Shown: positions 5,770 to 11,927 of the stretch, piece by piece
Layout: each line of letters starts with the position of its first letter
Position numbering within the stretch: position 1 is the stretch's first letter
NCBI GenBank assembly: GCA_035532755.1
Contig: DATKQI010000373.1
Span: 1-11,927, forward strand
Length of the DNA stretch: 11,927 bases
Direction: 5' to 3'
Source: DATKQI01 sp035532755
GTDB lineage: Bacteria > Pseudomonadota > Alphaproteobacteria > Acetobacterales > Acetobacteraceae
Notes under the pieces: generated by a model
Told to the model about the DNA's origin: nothing
Databases searched by the model: none
The model's input: only the letters and a program-made list of their open reading frames with translations
Translations under genes and position numbers: made by a program

Positions 5770-7083
5770 TTGACCATCCCGGCTTTCACGGATCTCGGCC
5801 TTGCCGAGCCCTTGCTGCGCGCGCTCGCGCACCAGAACTTCACCACCCCCACCCCGATCCAGGCACAGGCCATCCCGCTGGTGCTGGCCGGCGACGACGT
5901 GCTGGGCATCGCCCAGACCGGCACCGGCAAGACCGCGGCTTTCGTGCTGCCGATCCTGCATCGCCTGGCCGCCGACACCAGCCGCGCGCCGGCCTACGGC
6001 ACCCGCGCCCTGATCCTTGCCCCCACGCGGGAACTCGCGTTGCAGATCGACGCCGTCATCCGCGCTTGCGCGCGTGATCTGCGCCTGCGCTCGGTCACGA
6101 TCCTCGGCGGCGTCGGCCGTCGCCCGCAGGTCGAGCGGATGATGCGCGGCACCGATATCGTCGTCGGCACGCCCGGCCGCGTGATGGACCTGATGAACAC
6201 CAACGAGTTGCGTCTGTCCGCCACCACCTGCGTGGTGCTGGACGAGGCGGACCGGATGCTCGACATGGGCTTCATCCGTGACATCCGCCGCATCGTCGCC
6301 TCCCTGCCGGCAGTGCGGCAGTCGCTGCTGTTCTCCGCCACGATGCCAACCGAGATCGCAAGGCTCGCCGACGGGCTGCTGCGCAACCCCAAGCGCGTCG
6401 AGATCGCGGTGCAGGGCCGCACCGCCGAGCCGATCGACCAGCAGGTGCACTACGTGGAGACCGGCGACAAGCGCCGGCTGCTCACCAATCTGCTCGCCGA
6501 CCCGGCGCTGTCCCGCGTCATCGTCTTCACCCGCACCAAGCATGCCGCGAACAAGGTGTGCGAGCACCTGGCCGAAACCGGCATCGCGGCCGAGGCGCTG
6601 CACGGCAACAAGAGCCAGGCGGCGCGGCAGAAGTCGCTCGACCGGTTCCGCAATGGCCGCGCGCGCGTGCTGGTGGCGACCGACATCGCCGCCCGCGGCA
6701 TAGACGTGCCGGCGATTTCCCACGTGGTCAACTTCGACCTGCCGAACGAGGCGGAGAGCTACATGCATCGCATCGGCCGCACGGCGCGCGCCGGCGCCAC
6801 CGGCATCGCGCTCTCCTTCTGCGACGGCAGCGAGCTGAGCTTCCTGCGCTCGATCGAGCGGTTCACCAACACGAGGCTGACGGTCGCCTCCGGCACCCCG
6901 AGCCCGGAACGCGCTCCGCCACGCCCGGGGTCGCACGGTGGGCGCCAGGGCGGCCCGCAGCAGGGGCGCGGCAACGACAACCGCAACAACCAATCCCGCT
7001 CGCCGCAGGCCCATGCGCCCCGGAACCGGCATCCGGACAGCGCCAAGCAGGGCAATCGCCGTCGCTACCAGTCCGCCGCGTAG
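5770..7083 (+). CDS. DEAD-box ATP-dependent RNA helicase, RhlE-like
   Basis: ATP-dependent unwinding or remodelling of RNA duplexes, in ribosome assembly or RNA decay. All helicase motifs are present in order: Q motif TPTPIQ with F6 upstream, motif I AQTGTGKT (48-55), Ia PTRELALQ, GG, Ib TPGR, motif II DEAD (158-161), III SAT (189-191), IV VIVFTRT, V ATDIAARGID and VI HRIGRTAR (333-340). A tail from about residue 378 is rich in Arg, Gly, Asn and Gln with several RG/GR steps, as in RhlE proteins, and probably binds RNA. The product is 437 residues. The start is a TTG placing FTDLGL at residue 6, as in relatives; no in-frame ATG is near. The leader carries a hairpin just before the ribosome binding site. 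RhlE is the best subfamily guess; a DeaD/CsdA call is less likely because the C-terminal RNA-binding domain of that group is absent. Confidence 0.95.
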   Translation: MTIPAFTDLGLAEPLLRALAHQNFTTPTPIQAQAIPLVLAGDDVLGIAQTGTGKTAAFVLPILHRLAADTSRAPAYGTRALILAPTRELALQIDAVIRACARDLRLRSVTILGGVGRRPQVERMMRGTDIVVGTPGRVMDLMNTNELRLSATTCVVLDEADRMLDMGFIRDIRRIVASLPAVRQSLLFSATMPTEIARLADGLLRNPKRVEIAVQGRTAEPIDQQVHYVETGDKRRLLTNLLADPALSRVIVFTRTKHAANKVCEHLAETGIAAEALHGNKSQAARQKSLDRFRNGRARVLVATDIAARGIDVPAISHVVNFDLPNEAESYMHRIGRTARAGATGIALSFCDGSELSFLRSIERFTNTRLTVASGTPSPERAPPRPGSHGGRQGGPQQGRGNDNRNNQSRSPQAHAPRNRHPDSAKQGNRRRYQSAA

Positions 7084-7096
7084 CCATGTGATGACG

Positions 7097-7130
7097 CGCC
7101 ATCCTCCCGGCCCCGTGCCGGGAGGATGGC
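7097..7130. terminator. Strong hairpin between convergent helicase and PLP-protein genes
   Basis: GCCATCCTCCCGGC (7098-7111) pairs perfectly with GCCGGGAGGATGGC (7117-7130), a 14-bp stem closing a 5-base loop. It lies 14 bases after the helicase stop and 19 bases from the stop of the minus-strand PLP gene, where a shared terminator is expected. Neither side has a T-run, so if it terminates it does so by stem strength or with Rho, or it protects both mRNA 3' ends. Confidence 0.7.
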
Positions 7131-7149
7131 TGCCGCCGTGCCGACCGGA

Positions 7150-8952
7150 TCAGCCGGCCGGCAATCCATCCAGCACCTGCCCGAGCGCTTCCACGCATGC
7201 CCGCAACCCGTCCGCCACTGCTGCGGCGGCGGGATCGCTGATCGAATCCGACTCCGGCACAGAACGGGCACCGAAAGCGACGCGCAGCGCACCGATCTCA
7301 CCCCCATCCGCGCCAAGCCACACCGGCTGGCCGATCAGGTAACCCTTGGCAGCAAGCGCGCGATAGACGGCGCGTAATGCGGCGGGCGACAGGAACCGGG
7401 CAGCATTCGCCGGATCGCGCACCCTGAAACTGAACACGCTGCGACGTTCGGCGCGGCCGGCATCGGCCGGGTGCCGGGCGGGGATCAGGTCCAGGCGCGA
7501 ATCGGCCGTCAGCAAGCGTTCAGCCAGTTTCCCCAGATGGTCGAGATGCGCCGCGGCCCGATCCGCGGGGAGTGCCGAGAAGCGGTGCATCTCCGCCCGC
7601 GCCGCTTCCCAGCGCAGCGCCAGCCCGGGATTGCCCCCGCCCGCATAATCCGCAAGCCCCGCCGGCTGAGGCATGGCGTGTGCCCACCGCCCGCGCGGAC
7701 AGAGAATCGCGCCCGAGAACGGCGGGCCGCCGAAGAACTTCGATCCTGTCAGCAGCACTGGCCAGCCCCGCGCCAGATAGGCACGCAGCCGCCCGGCATC
7801 CAGTCGCGCCTGACAGGCATCCACCACCACAGAAATGCCCGGATGCGCCGCCAGCGCCGTCGCCGCTTCGAGGCTGGGCGCGACGAGGCCGGTCTTCGAC
7901 CCGTCGATCAGGTGCACCACGGCCCGCCCCTGTGCGGCGGCGGCAAGTGCGGCGGCACGGAACGCGGCGTTCACCTCCACCGCCGGGCGCACGGTGCCAT
8001 CCGGCGCCCGGAGCGGGATCGACACAAGCCGCATCCCGGCCGGAAAGCCCGCCACGGTCGACTCCCGCATCACCGCGATCCCGGCCGCAGTCGAATCGGA
8101 AAAATGCCGCCCGGCAGCCGCCGCCGGCACGCCGCTGCCGGTTTCCGACGGACCCGGCAGAATGCTCGCGATCATCGCGCCGGGCGATTCGGTCGCCAGC
8201 AGGCCCATCAGCAGCAGCGTGGCATCCGTGCCCGAAGGGGCAAGCACGGCATCGGCCAGATCGGCAACGTCGTAATGGTCGAGGATGCCGGACGCGATCG
8301 AGGTGGACTCGGCCGCCACCCCGTCCTCGCCGACGGCAGCCGCGGCCAGCATCCGGCGGCGGCACAGTTCGGCAGCACGATATCCGGCGTCGGAGATCGG
8401 GGCTGCGGTGCAGGAGGAGAAAGCGGTGATATCCGGGCACGGATGGGCGGCACAGCCGTAGCGGTTCAAGCCGGTGGCGGGATCGATCGCGAGCCGTTCG
8501 TCCCCGCCCGCAACCAGCAGATGCCCCACCGGCCCGGCAAGCGGCCACAGCACCCGCAACATCGCGAGCATTGGGCCCGAAAGCGGGGAGGCCGGCACCC
8601 CCTGCAACGGCGCCAGTGCATGCCACATCTCCTCCAGCCGCGCCGGTTCCGGCATGCCCGCACCGTCGGGCGCCGCATCGGCCTGGAAGAGAGCCGCCGT
8701 GCGCGCGGCGAGCAGGCCGGCGACCGGCGGCAGCATGGCGGGCAAGGTGCGCAGCCACGCGAGTTCCAGGCCATGCCGCAGATGCATCCGCGCGAGCGGA
8801 TCCGCGAGGCTGGCCGGTGCGATGGCCAGGTGGCCGGGCCGCCTCACGATGAAGGGCCGATCGGTATCAGGTTGCCACGCCGACACCTCGGCCCCGATCG
8901 CCGCCGCCGCCAGTTCCGGAGCAGCCAGCAGTTCCCGCAGGACGACAGGCAT
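7150..8952 (-). CDS. PLP-dependent fold-type I (aminotransferase-like) protein of unknown function
   Basis: A 600-residue protein with a C-terminal part resembling fold-type I PLP enzymes (aminotransferase class V or cysteine-desulfurase-like). Visible signatures are LAPSGTDATLL (237-247; small residues where the PLP phosphate usually binds), ETGSGVPAAAAGRHFS (270-285), the PLP-nitrogen aspartate in VVVDACQ (D378, Q381), and the presumed Schiff-base lysine K405 in LTGSKFFGGPPFSG. About 160 N-terminal residues, Ala/Leu/Pro-rich and without recognisable motif, precede NRYGCAAHPCP; I cannot assign them. No signal peptide is evident. The ATG at 8950-8952 has no clear Shine-Dalgarno sequence. The gene starts 41 bases after kdsA on the same strand, so it may be co-transcribed with secG-pyrG-kdsA. 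The reaction is unknown: amino transfer, desulfuration, decarboxylation or lyase activity are all open. Confidence 0.85.
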   Translation of the reverse strand: MPVVLRELLAAPELAAAAIGAEVSAWQPDTDRPFIVRRPGHLAIAPASLADPLARMHLRHGLELAWLRTLPAMLPPVAGLLAARTAALFQADAAPDGAGMPEPARLEEMWHALAPLQGVPASPLSGPMLAMLRVLWPLAGPVGHLLVAGGDERLAIDPATGLNRYGCAAHPCPDITAFSSCTAAPISDAGYRAAELCRRRMLAAAAVGEDGVAAESTSIASGILDHYDVADLADAVLAPSGTDATLLLMGLLATESPGAMIASILPGPSETGSGVPAAAAGRHFSDSTAAGIAVMRESTVAGFPAGMRLVSIPLRAPDGTVRPAVEVNAAFRAAALAAAAQGRAVVHLIDGSKTGLVAPSLEAATALAAHPGISVVVDACQARLDAGRLRAYLARGWPVLLTGSKFFGGPPFSGAILCPRGRWAHAMPQPAGLADYAGGGNPGLALRWEAARAEMHRFSALPADRAAAHLDHLGKLAERLLTADSRLDLIPARHPADAGRAERRSVFSFRVRDPANAARFLSPAALRAVYRALAAKGYLIGQPVWLGADGGEIGALRVAFGARSVPESDSISDPAAAAVADGLRACVEALGQVLDGLPAG

Positions 8953-8993
8953 AGTCGCGGGCAGCGCGTCCAGAGCCCTCTCCGTAGACGGCC

Positions 8994-9821
8994 TCAGTGC
9001 GGGTCCGCCTTTGCCAGATCGTCAAACGCCTTCAGCCGGGCGATCAGCGCCGGCATCTGCCGGAGCGGGATCATGTTCGGCCCGTCGCTCGGCGCATGGT
9101 CGGGGTCCGGATGCGCCTCGATGAATACTGCCGCGACGCCCACCGCGAGCGCGGCGCGGGCCAGTACCGGTGCGAACTCCCGCTGGCCGCCCGAGGATGT
9201 GCCCTGCCCGCCCGGCTGCTGCACCGAATGCGTCGCGTCGAACACCACCGGATAGCCGGTGCGCGCCATGATCGGCAGGGCGCGGAAATCGCTCACCAGC
9301 GTGTTGTAGCCGAAGCTCGCGCCACGCTCGGTCAGCAGGATGCGGCTGTTGCCGGTATCGGCGATCTTCGCCGCCACATTCGCCATGTCCCACGGGGCGA
9401 GGAACTGGCCCTTCTTCACGTTCACCGCGCAGCCGGTATTGCCCGCCGCGACCAGCAGGTCGGTCTGGCGGCAGAGAAAGGCCGGAATCTGCAACACATC
9501 GACGGCCTCCGCCGCCGGGGCGCATTGTTCCGGCCCATGCACGTCGGTCAGCACGGGAATGCCGAAGCGGGCACGCACCGCGGCGAGGATGGCAAGTCCC
9601 TTGGCCATGCCCACGCCGCGCGCGGCCCCGCCGCTGGTGCGGTTCGCCTTGTCGAAGCTGCTCTTGTAGATCAGCTTCACCCCGGCCGCGCGGGCCATCG
9701 CGTCCAGCGCCTCGGCCACCTCCAGCGCATGGGCTTCGGATTCGATCTGGCACGGCCCGGCGATCAGCACGAACGGCAGCGTGTTGCCGACCTCCACATC
9801 GCCGATGCGCACGTTGCCCAC
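8994..9821 (-). CDS. kdsA: 2-dehydro-3-deoxyphosphooctonate aldolase (Kdo-8-phosphate synthase), metal-type
   Basis: Condenses phosphoenolpyruvate and arabinose 5-phosphate to Kdo-8-phosphate, the first committed step to Kdo of the lipopolysaccharide inner core. The 275-residue protein has the family motifs AGPCQIES (21-28), KSSFDKANRTS (53-63), LTDVH (91-95), QIPAFLCRQTDL (111-122), NVKKGQF (134-140) and FIEAHPDP (233-240). C24 in AGPC, with H198, E235 and D246, matches the metal ligands of the metal-dependent class; the metal-independent E. coli enzyme has Asn (GGMN) at the cysteine position. The GTG at 9819-9821 is chosen because it starts 2 bases after the pyrG stop, suggesting coupled translation; another GTG at 9810-9812 would remove three residues. 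There is no clear Shine-Dalgarno sequence. A longer frame upstream is only the pyrG shadow. Confidence 0.96.
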   Translation of the reverse strand: MGNVRIGDVEVGNTLPFVLIAGPCQIESEAHALEVAEALDAMARAAGVKLIYKSSFDKANRTSGGAARGVGMAKGLAILAAVRARFGIPVLTDVHGPEQCAPAAEAVDVLQIPAFLCRQTDLLVAAGNTGCAVNVKKGQFLAPWDMANVAAKIADTGNSRILLTERGASFGYNTLVSDFRALPIMARTGYPVVFDATHSVQQPGGQGTSSGGQREFAPVLARAALAVGVAAVFIEAHPDPDHAPSDGPNMIPLRQMPALIARLKAFDDLAKADPH

Positions 9822-9823
9822 CG

Positions 9824-11455
9824 CTACACCAGCCGCGCCTGGCGCACCGCCGCGCCGATGAAGCCGCAGAACAGCGGGTGCGGATCGAACGGCTTGGATT
9901 TCAGCTCCGGGTGGTACTGCACCCCGATGAACCACGGATGGTCCGGGTATTCGATGATCTCGGGCAGCACGCCATCGGGGGACATGCCGGAGAAGCTCAG
10001 CCCCGCCTCCTCCAGCTGTTGCCGGTAATGGATGTTCACCTCGTAGCGATGACGATGCCGCTCCTCGATGTTCGGCGCATCGTCGTACACCGCGCGCACC
10101 AGGGAGCCTTCGGCCAGCAGCGCCGGATAGGCGCCAAGCCGCATCGTGCCGCCCAGATCGCCGCCTTCTGCGCGGCGCTCCACCTCGTTGCCGCGCGCCC
10201 ACTCGGTCAACAGCCCCACCACCGGCGTCGGGCATGGGCCGAATTCGGTGGAGGACGCATCCGGCAGATCTGCCAGATTCCGTGCCGCCTCGATCACCGC
10301 CATCTGCATGCCGAAGCAGATGCCGAAGAAGGGCACCCGCCGCTCGCGGGCGAAGCGCACGGCGGCGATCTTGCCTTCGGTGCCACGCTCCCCGAAGCCG
10401 CCCGGAACCAGGATGCCCTGGACCCCTTCGAGCCGCTGCACCGCGTCCGGCTGCTCGAAGATCTGGCTGTCCATCCAGTCGATGCGCACCTTGACCCGGT
10501 TGGCGATGCCGCCATGGGCGAGCGCCTCGTTCAGCGATTTGTAGCTGTCGAGCAGGTTCGTGTACTTGCCCACGATCGCGATCCGCACCTCGCCTTCCGG
10601 CGCCCGCACCGTGGCGACAATGTCCTGCCAGCGGCTGAGATCGGGTTCCTGCGCGTGGGGCAGGCCGAAATGGCGCAGAACCTCGCGATCCATGCCCTCT
10701 GCGTGGTAGCTGTTCGGCACGTCGTAGATCGTATCCACGTCCAGCGCGGGGATCACCGCTTCGGGGCGGACGTTGCAGAACAGCGCGATCTTGCGCCGCT
10801 CGTTGTCCGGGATCGGGCGGTCGCAGCGGCACAGCAGCATCTGCGGCTGGATGCCGACATTCAGCAGCTCTTTCACCGAGTGCTGCGTCGGCTTCGTTTT
10901 CAGCTCCCCGGCCGAGGGGATGTAGGGCACCAGCGTAAGGTGCACGAACATCGCCCGCTCCGGCCCCAGCTCGTTGCCGAGCTGGCGGATCGCTTCGAGG
11001 AACGGCAGGCTTTCTATGTCGCCCACGGTGCCGCCGATTTCGATCAGCGCGAAATCGAGGTCGTCCGTCGCGCGGAGCACCGCCTCCTTGATCGCATCGG
11101 TGATGTGCGGGATCACCTGCACGGTTGCGCCCAGATACTGGCCGCGCCGCTCCTTCGCAATCACCTCGGCATAGATGCGCCCTGTGGTGGCATTGTCGGC
11201 GCGCGTGGCATGCACGCCGGTAAACCGTTCATAATGCCCCAGATCGAGGTCGGTTTCGGCGCCGTCATCGGTGACGAAGACCTCCCCGTGCTGGTACGGG
11301 CTCATCGTGCCCGGATCGACGTTCAGATAGGGGTCGAGCTTGCGCAGGCGCACCCTGTAGCCCCGTGCCTGGAGCAGCGCCCCGAGTGCGGCCGCAGCGA
11401 TTCCCTTGCCAAGAGAGGAGACCACGCCGCCGGTGATGAATACGAACCGCGTCAT
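9824..11455 (-). CDS. pyrG: CTP synthase
   Basis: Makes CTP from UTP, ATP and glutamine, the last step of de novo pyrimidine nucleotide synthesis; forms tetramers and filaments in the cytoplasm. The 543-residue length matches the family. The N-terminal synthetase domain has the ATP loop GGVVSSLGKG (9-18) and DPYLNVDPGTMSPYQHGEVF. A linker near residue 290 leads to the class I glutamine amidotransferase domain with VPGGFGERG (350-358), nucleophile C380 in GICFGMQ, and H515 and E517 in YHPE, so the catalytic triad is complete. The ATG at 11453-11455 has AAGGG 5 bases upstream. The gene lies between secG (67-base gap) and kdsA (2-base gap) on the same strand. CTP is used to activate Kdo as CMP-Kdo, which gives the pairing with kdsA metabolic sense. 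Confidence 0.98.
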   Translation of the reverse strand: MTRFVFITGGVVSSLGKGIAAAALGALLQARGYRVRLRKLDPYLNVDPGTMSPYQHGEVFVTDDGAETDLDLGHYERFTGVHATRADNATTGRIYAEVIAKERRGQYLGATVQVIPHITDAIKEAVLRATDDLDFALIEIGGTVGDIESLPFLEAIRQLGNELGPERAMFVHLTLVPYIPSAGELKTKPTQHSVKELLNVGIQPQMLLCRCDRPIPDNERRKIALFCNVRPEAVIPALDVDTIYDVPNSYHAEGMDREVLRHFGLPHAQEPDLSRWQDIVATVRAPEGEVRIAIVGKYTNLLDSYKSLNEALAHGGIANRVKVRIDWMDSQIFEQPDAVQRLEGVQGILVPGGFGERGTEGKIAAVRFARERRVPFFGICFGMQMAVIEAARNLADLPDASSTEFGPCPTPVVGLLTEWARGNEVERRAEGGDLGGTMRLGAYPALLAEGSLVRAVYDDAPNIEERHRHRYEVNIHYRQQLEEAGLSFSGMSPDGVLPEIIEYPDHPWFIGVQYHPELKSKPFDPHPLFCGFIGAAVRQARLV

Positions 11456-11460
11456 GGGCG

Positions 11461-11465
11461 CCCTT
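11461..11465 (-). promoter_or_regulatory. Ribosome binding site for pyrG
   Basis: AAGGG on the minus strand, 5 bases before the pyrG ATG. It fixes the start, which also matches the universal N-terminus of CTP synthases. Confidence 0.55.
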
Positions 11466-11485
11466 CATACACGCACGAATCGGCC

Positions 11486-11499
11486 TGCGGGAACCCGCA
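11486..11499. repeat. Short inverted repeat in the secG-pyrG gap
   Basis: TGCGGG, AA, CCCGCA at 11486-11499, in the 67-base gap between the secG stop and the pyrG start. As RNA it would open to a 4-bp stem with a larger loop, so stability is modest. No T-run follows on the minus strand, so transcription probably continues into pyrG. Confidence 0.3.
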
Positions 11500-11522
11500 A
11501 GCTGCACGGAGCGCCCATGCGT

Positions 11523-11927
11523 TCAGTGTCCTGGCGTCGCCGGGGCGGATGTCGAAGGCGCGGGCACTGCCGGAGCGGGTGCGGCAGGGACAGGTTTGGC
11601 CTGGGTCGGGGCGACCGGTGCGGGCGCCGGCGTGGCAGGGGGTTTTGTCTTCGGCCCAGGGGTCGGCGGAACGGCGGGTGGAACGGCGGGCGCAACCGGC
11701 ACGGCTGGCACCACCGCCCCGGTTGACGTGTGCACCGGTGGCGGCGCGTTCAGGATCGACGAGCCGCCGCCTGACGCACCGCGGTCCAGCAGACCGATCA
11801 CGAGGCACAGCGCGAAAAACACCGTGCCGAGGATCGCCGTGGTGCGGGTCAGCAGGTTCGCCGTGCCGCGCCCGCTCATCAGCCCGCCCATGCTCTGGCT
11901 GCCGCCGATGCCCAGGCCGCCGCCCTC
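11523..11927 (-). CDS. secG: Preprotein translocase subunit SecG, long Pro/Ala tail (5' end outside window)
   Basis: Accessory inner-membrane subunit of the SecYEG translocon. The frame is open to the right edge, so the true start and first transmembrane helix are outside; the ATG at 11889-11891 is internal. The visible 134 residues begin in the cytoplasmic loop with the SecG signature GLGIGGSQSMGGL and GRGTANLLTRTTA, continue into the second transmembrane helix (about visible residues 29-47), and end in a tail of about 75 residues built of Pro, Ala, Val and Thr. Such tails occur in alphaproteobacterial SecG but are absent from the short E. coli protein; their role is unclear. The gene is first in the visible secG-pyrG-kdsA run. 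A tpiA gene often lies upstream in relatives and may sit just beyond the window. Confidence 0.94.
   Translation of the reverse strand, partial: EGGGLGIGGSQSMGGLMSGRGTANLLTRTTAILGTVFFALCLVIGLLDRGASGGGSSILNAPPPVHTSTGAVVPAVPVAPAVPPAVPPTPGPKTKPPATPAPAPVAPTQAKPVPAAPAPAVPAPSTSAPATPGH

Noticed and set aside
5467..7032. Long minus-strand open frame opposite the helicase
   Set aside because: Shadow of the DEAD-box gene; composition is low-complexity Ala/Gly/Arg/His and no motif is seen.
7471..9255. Long plus-strand open frame of nearly 600 codons opposite the PLP gene
   Set aside because: It is antisense to a gene with clear PLP motifs and to kdsA, is full of Arg/His/Pro/Gln as GC-rich shadow frames are, and shows no family motif.
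9822..10832. N-terminal extension of kdsA giving a 612-residue protein
   Set aside because: The added residues lie entirely inside pyrG in another frame and have shadow composition; KdsA is complete from the GTG at 9821.

Overview
The window is GC-rich chromosomal DNA from an alphaproteobacterium, most likely a sphingomonad (Sphingomonadaceae or Erythrobacteraceae). The pointers are a pyruvate dehydrogenase E1 beta subunit with its own N-terminal lipoyl domain, a SecG with a long Pro/Ala tail, a metal-type KdsA, and the order secG-pyrG-kdsA ... eno-ftsB-pdhA-pdhB. The genus call is inference; no rRNA or other marker is present.

Layout from left to right: pdhB (minus, cut by the left edge), pdhA (minus), a 250-base gap with a 9-base direct repeat and a small hairpin, ftsB-like divIC (minus), a small secreted His- and Pro/Tyr-repeat protein (plus), eno (minus), upp (minus), an alpha/beta hydrolase (plus), a 212-base leader with a hairpin, an RhlE-type DEAD-box RNA helicase (plus, TTG start), a strong hairpin between convergent genes, a 600-residue PLP-dependent protein of unknown function (minus), kdsA (minus, GTG start), pyrG (minus) and secG (minus, cut by the right edge). 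No tRNA, rRNA, CRISPR array, insertion sequence or phage gene was seen.

Most genes are core metabolism and envelope functions: glycolysis into acetyl-CoA (eno, pdhAB), nucleotide supply (pyrG for CTP, upp for uracil salvage), Kdo synthesis for lipopolysaccharide (kdsA; the pathway also uses CTP and phosphoenolpyruvate, which links it to pyrG and eno), protein export (secG) and division (ftsB). In many alphaproteobacteria the run secG-pyrG-kdsA-eno-ftsB-pdhA-pdhB is nearly uninterrupted. Here about 5 kb carrying upp, the hydrolase, the helicase and the PLP protein lies between kdsA and eno, and the small secreted protein lies between eno and ftsB.

I see no convincing new multi-gene system. 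The items most worth a second look are the uncharacterised PLP-dependent protein, the structured leader in front of the helicase, the repeat pair upstream of pdhA and the small secreted repeat protein.
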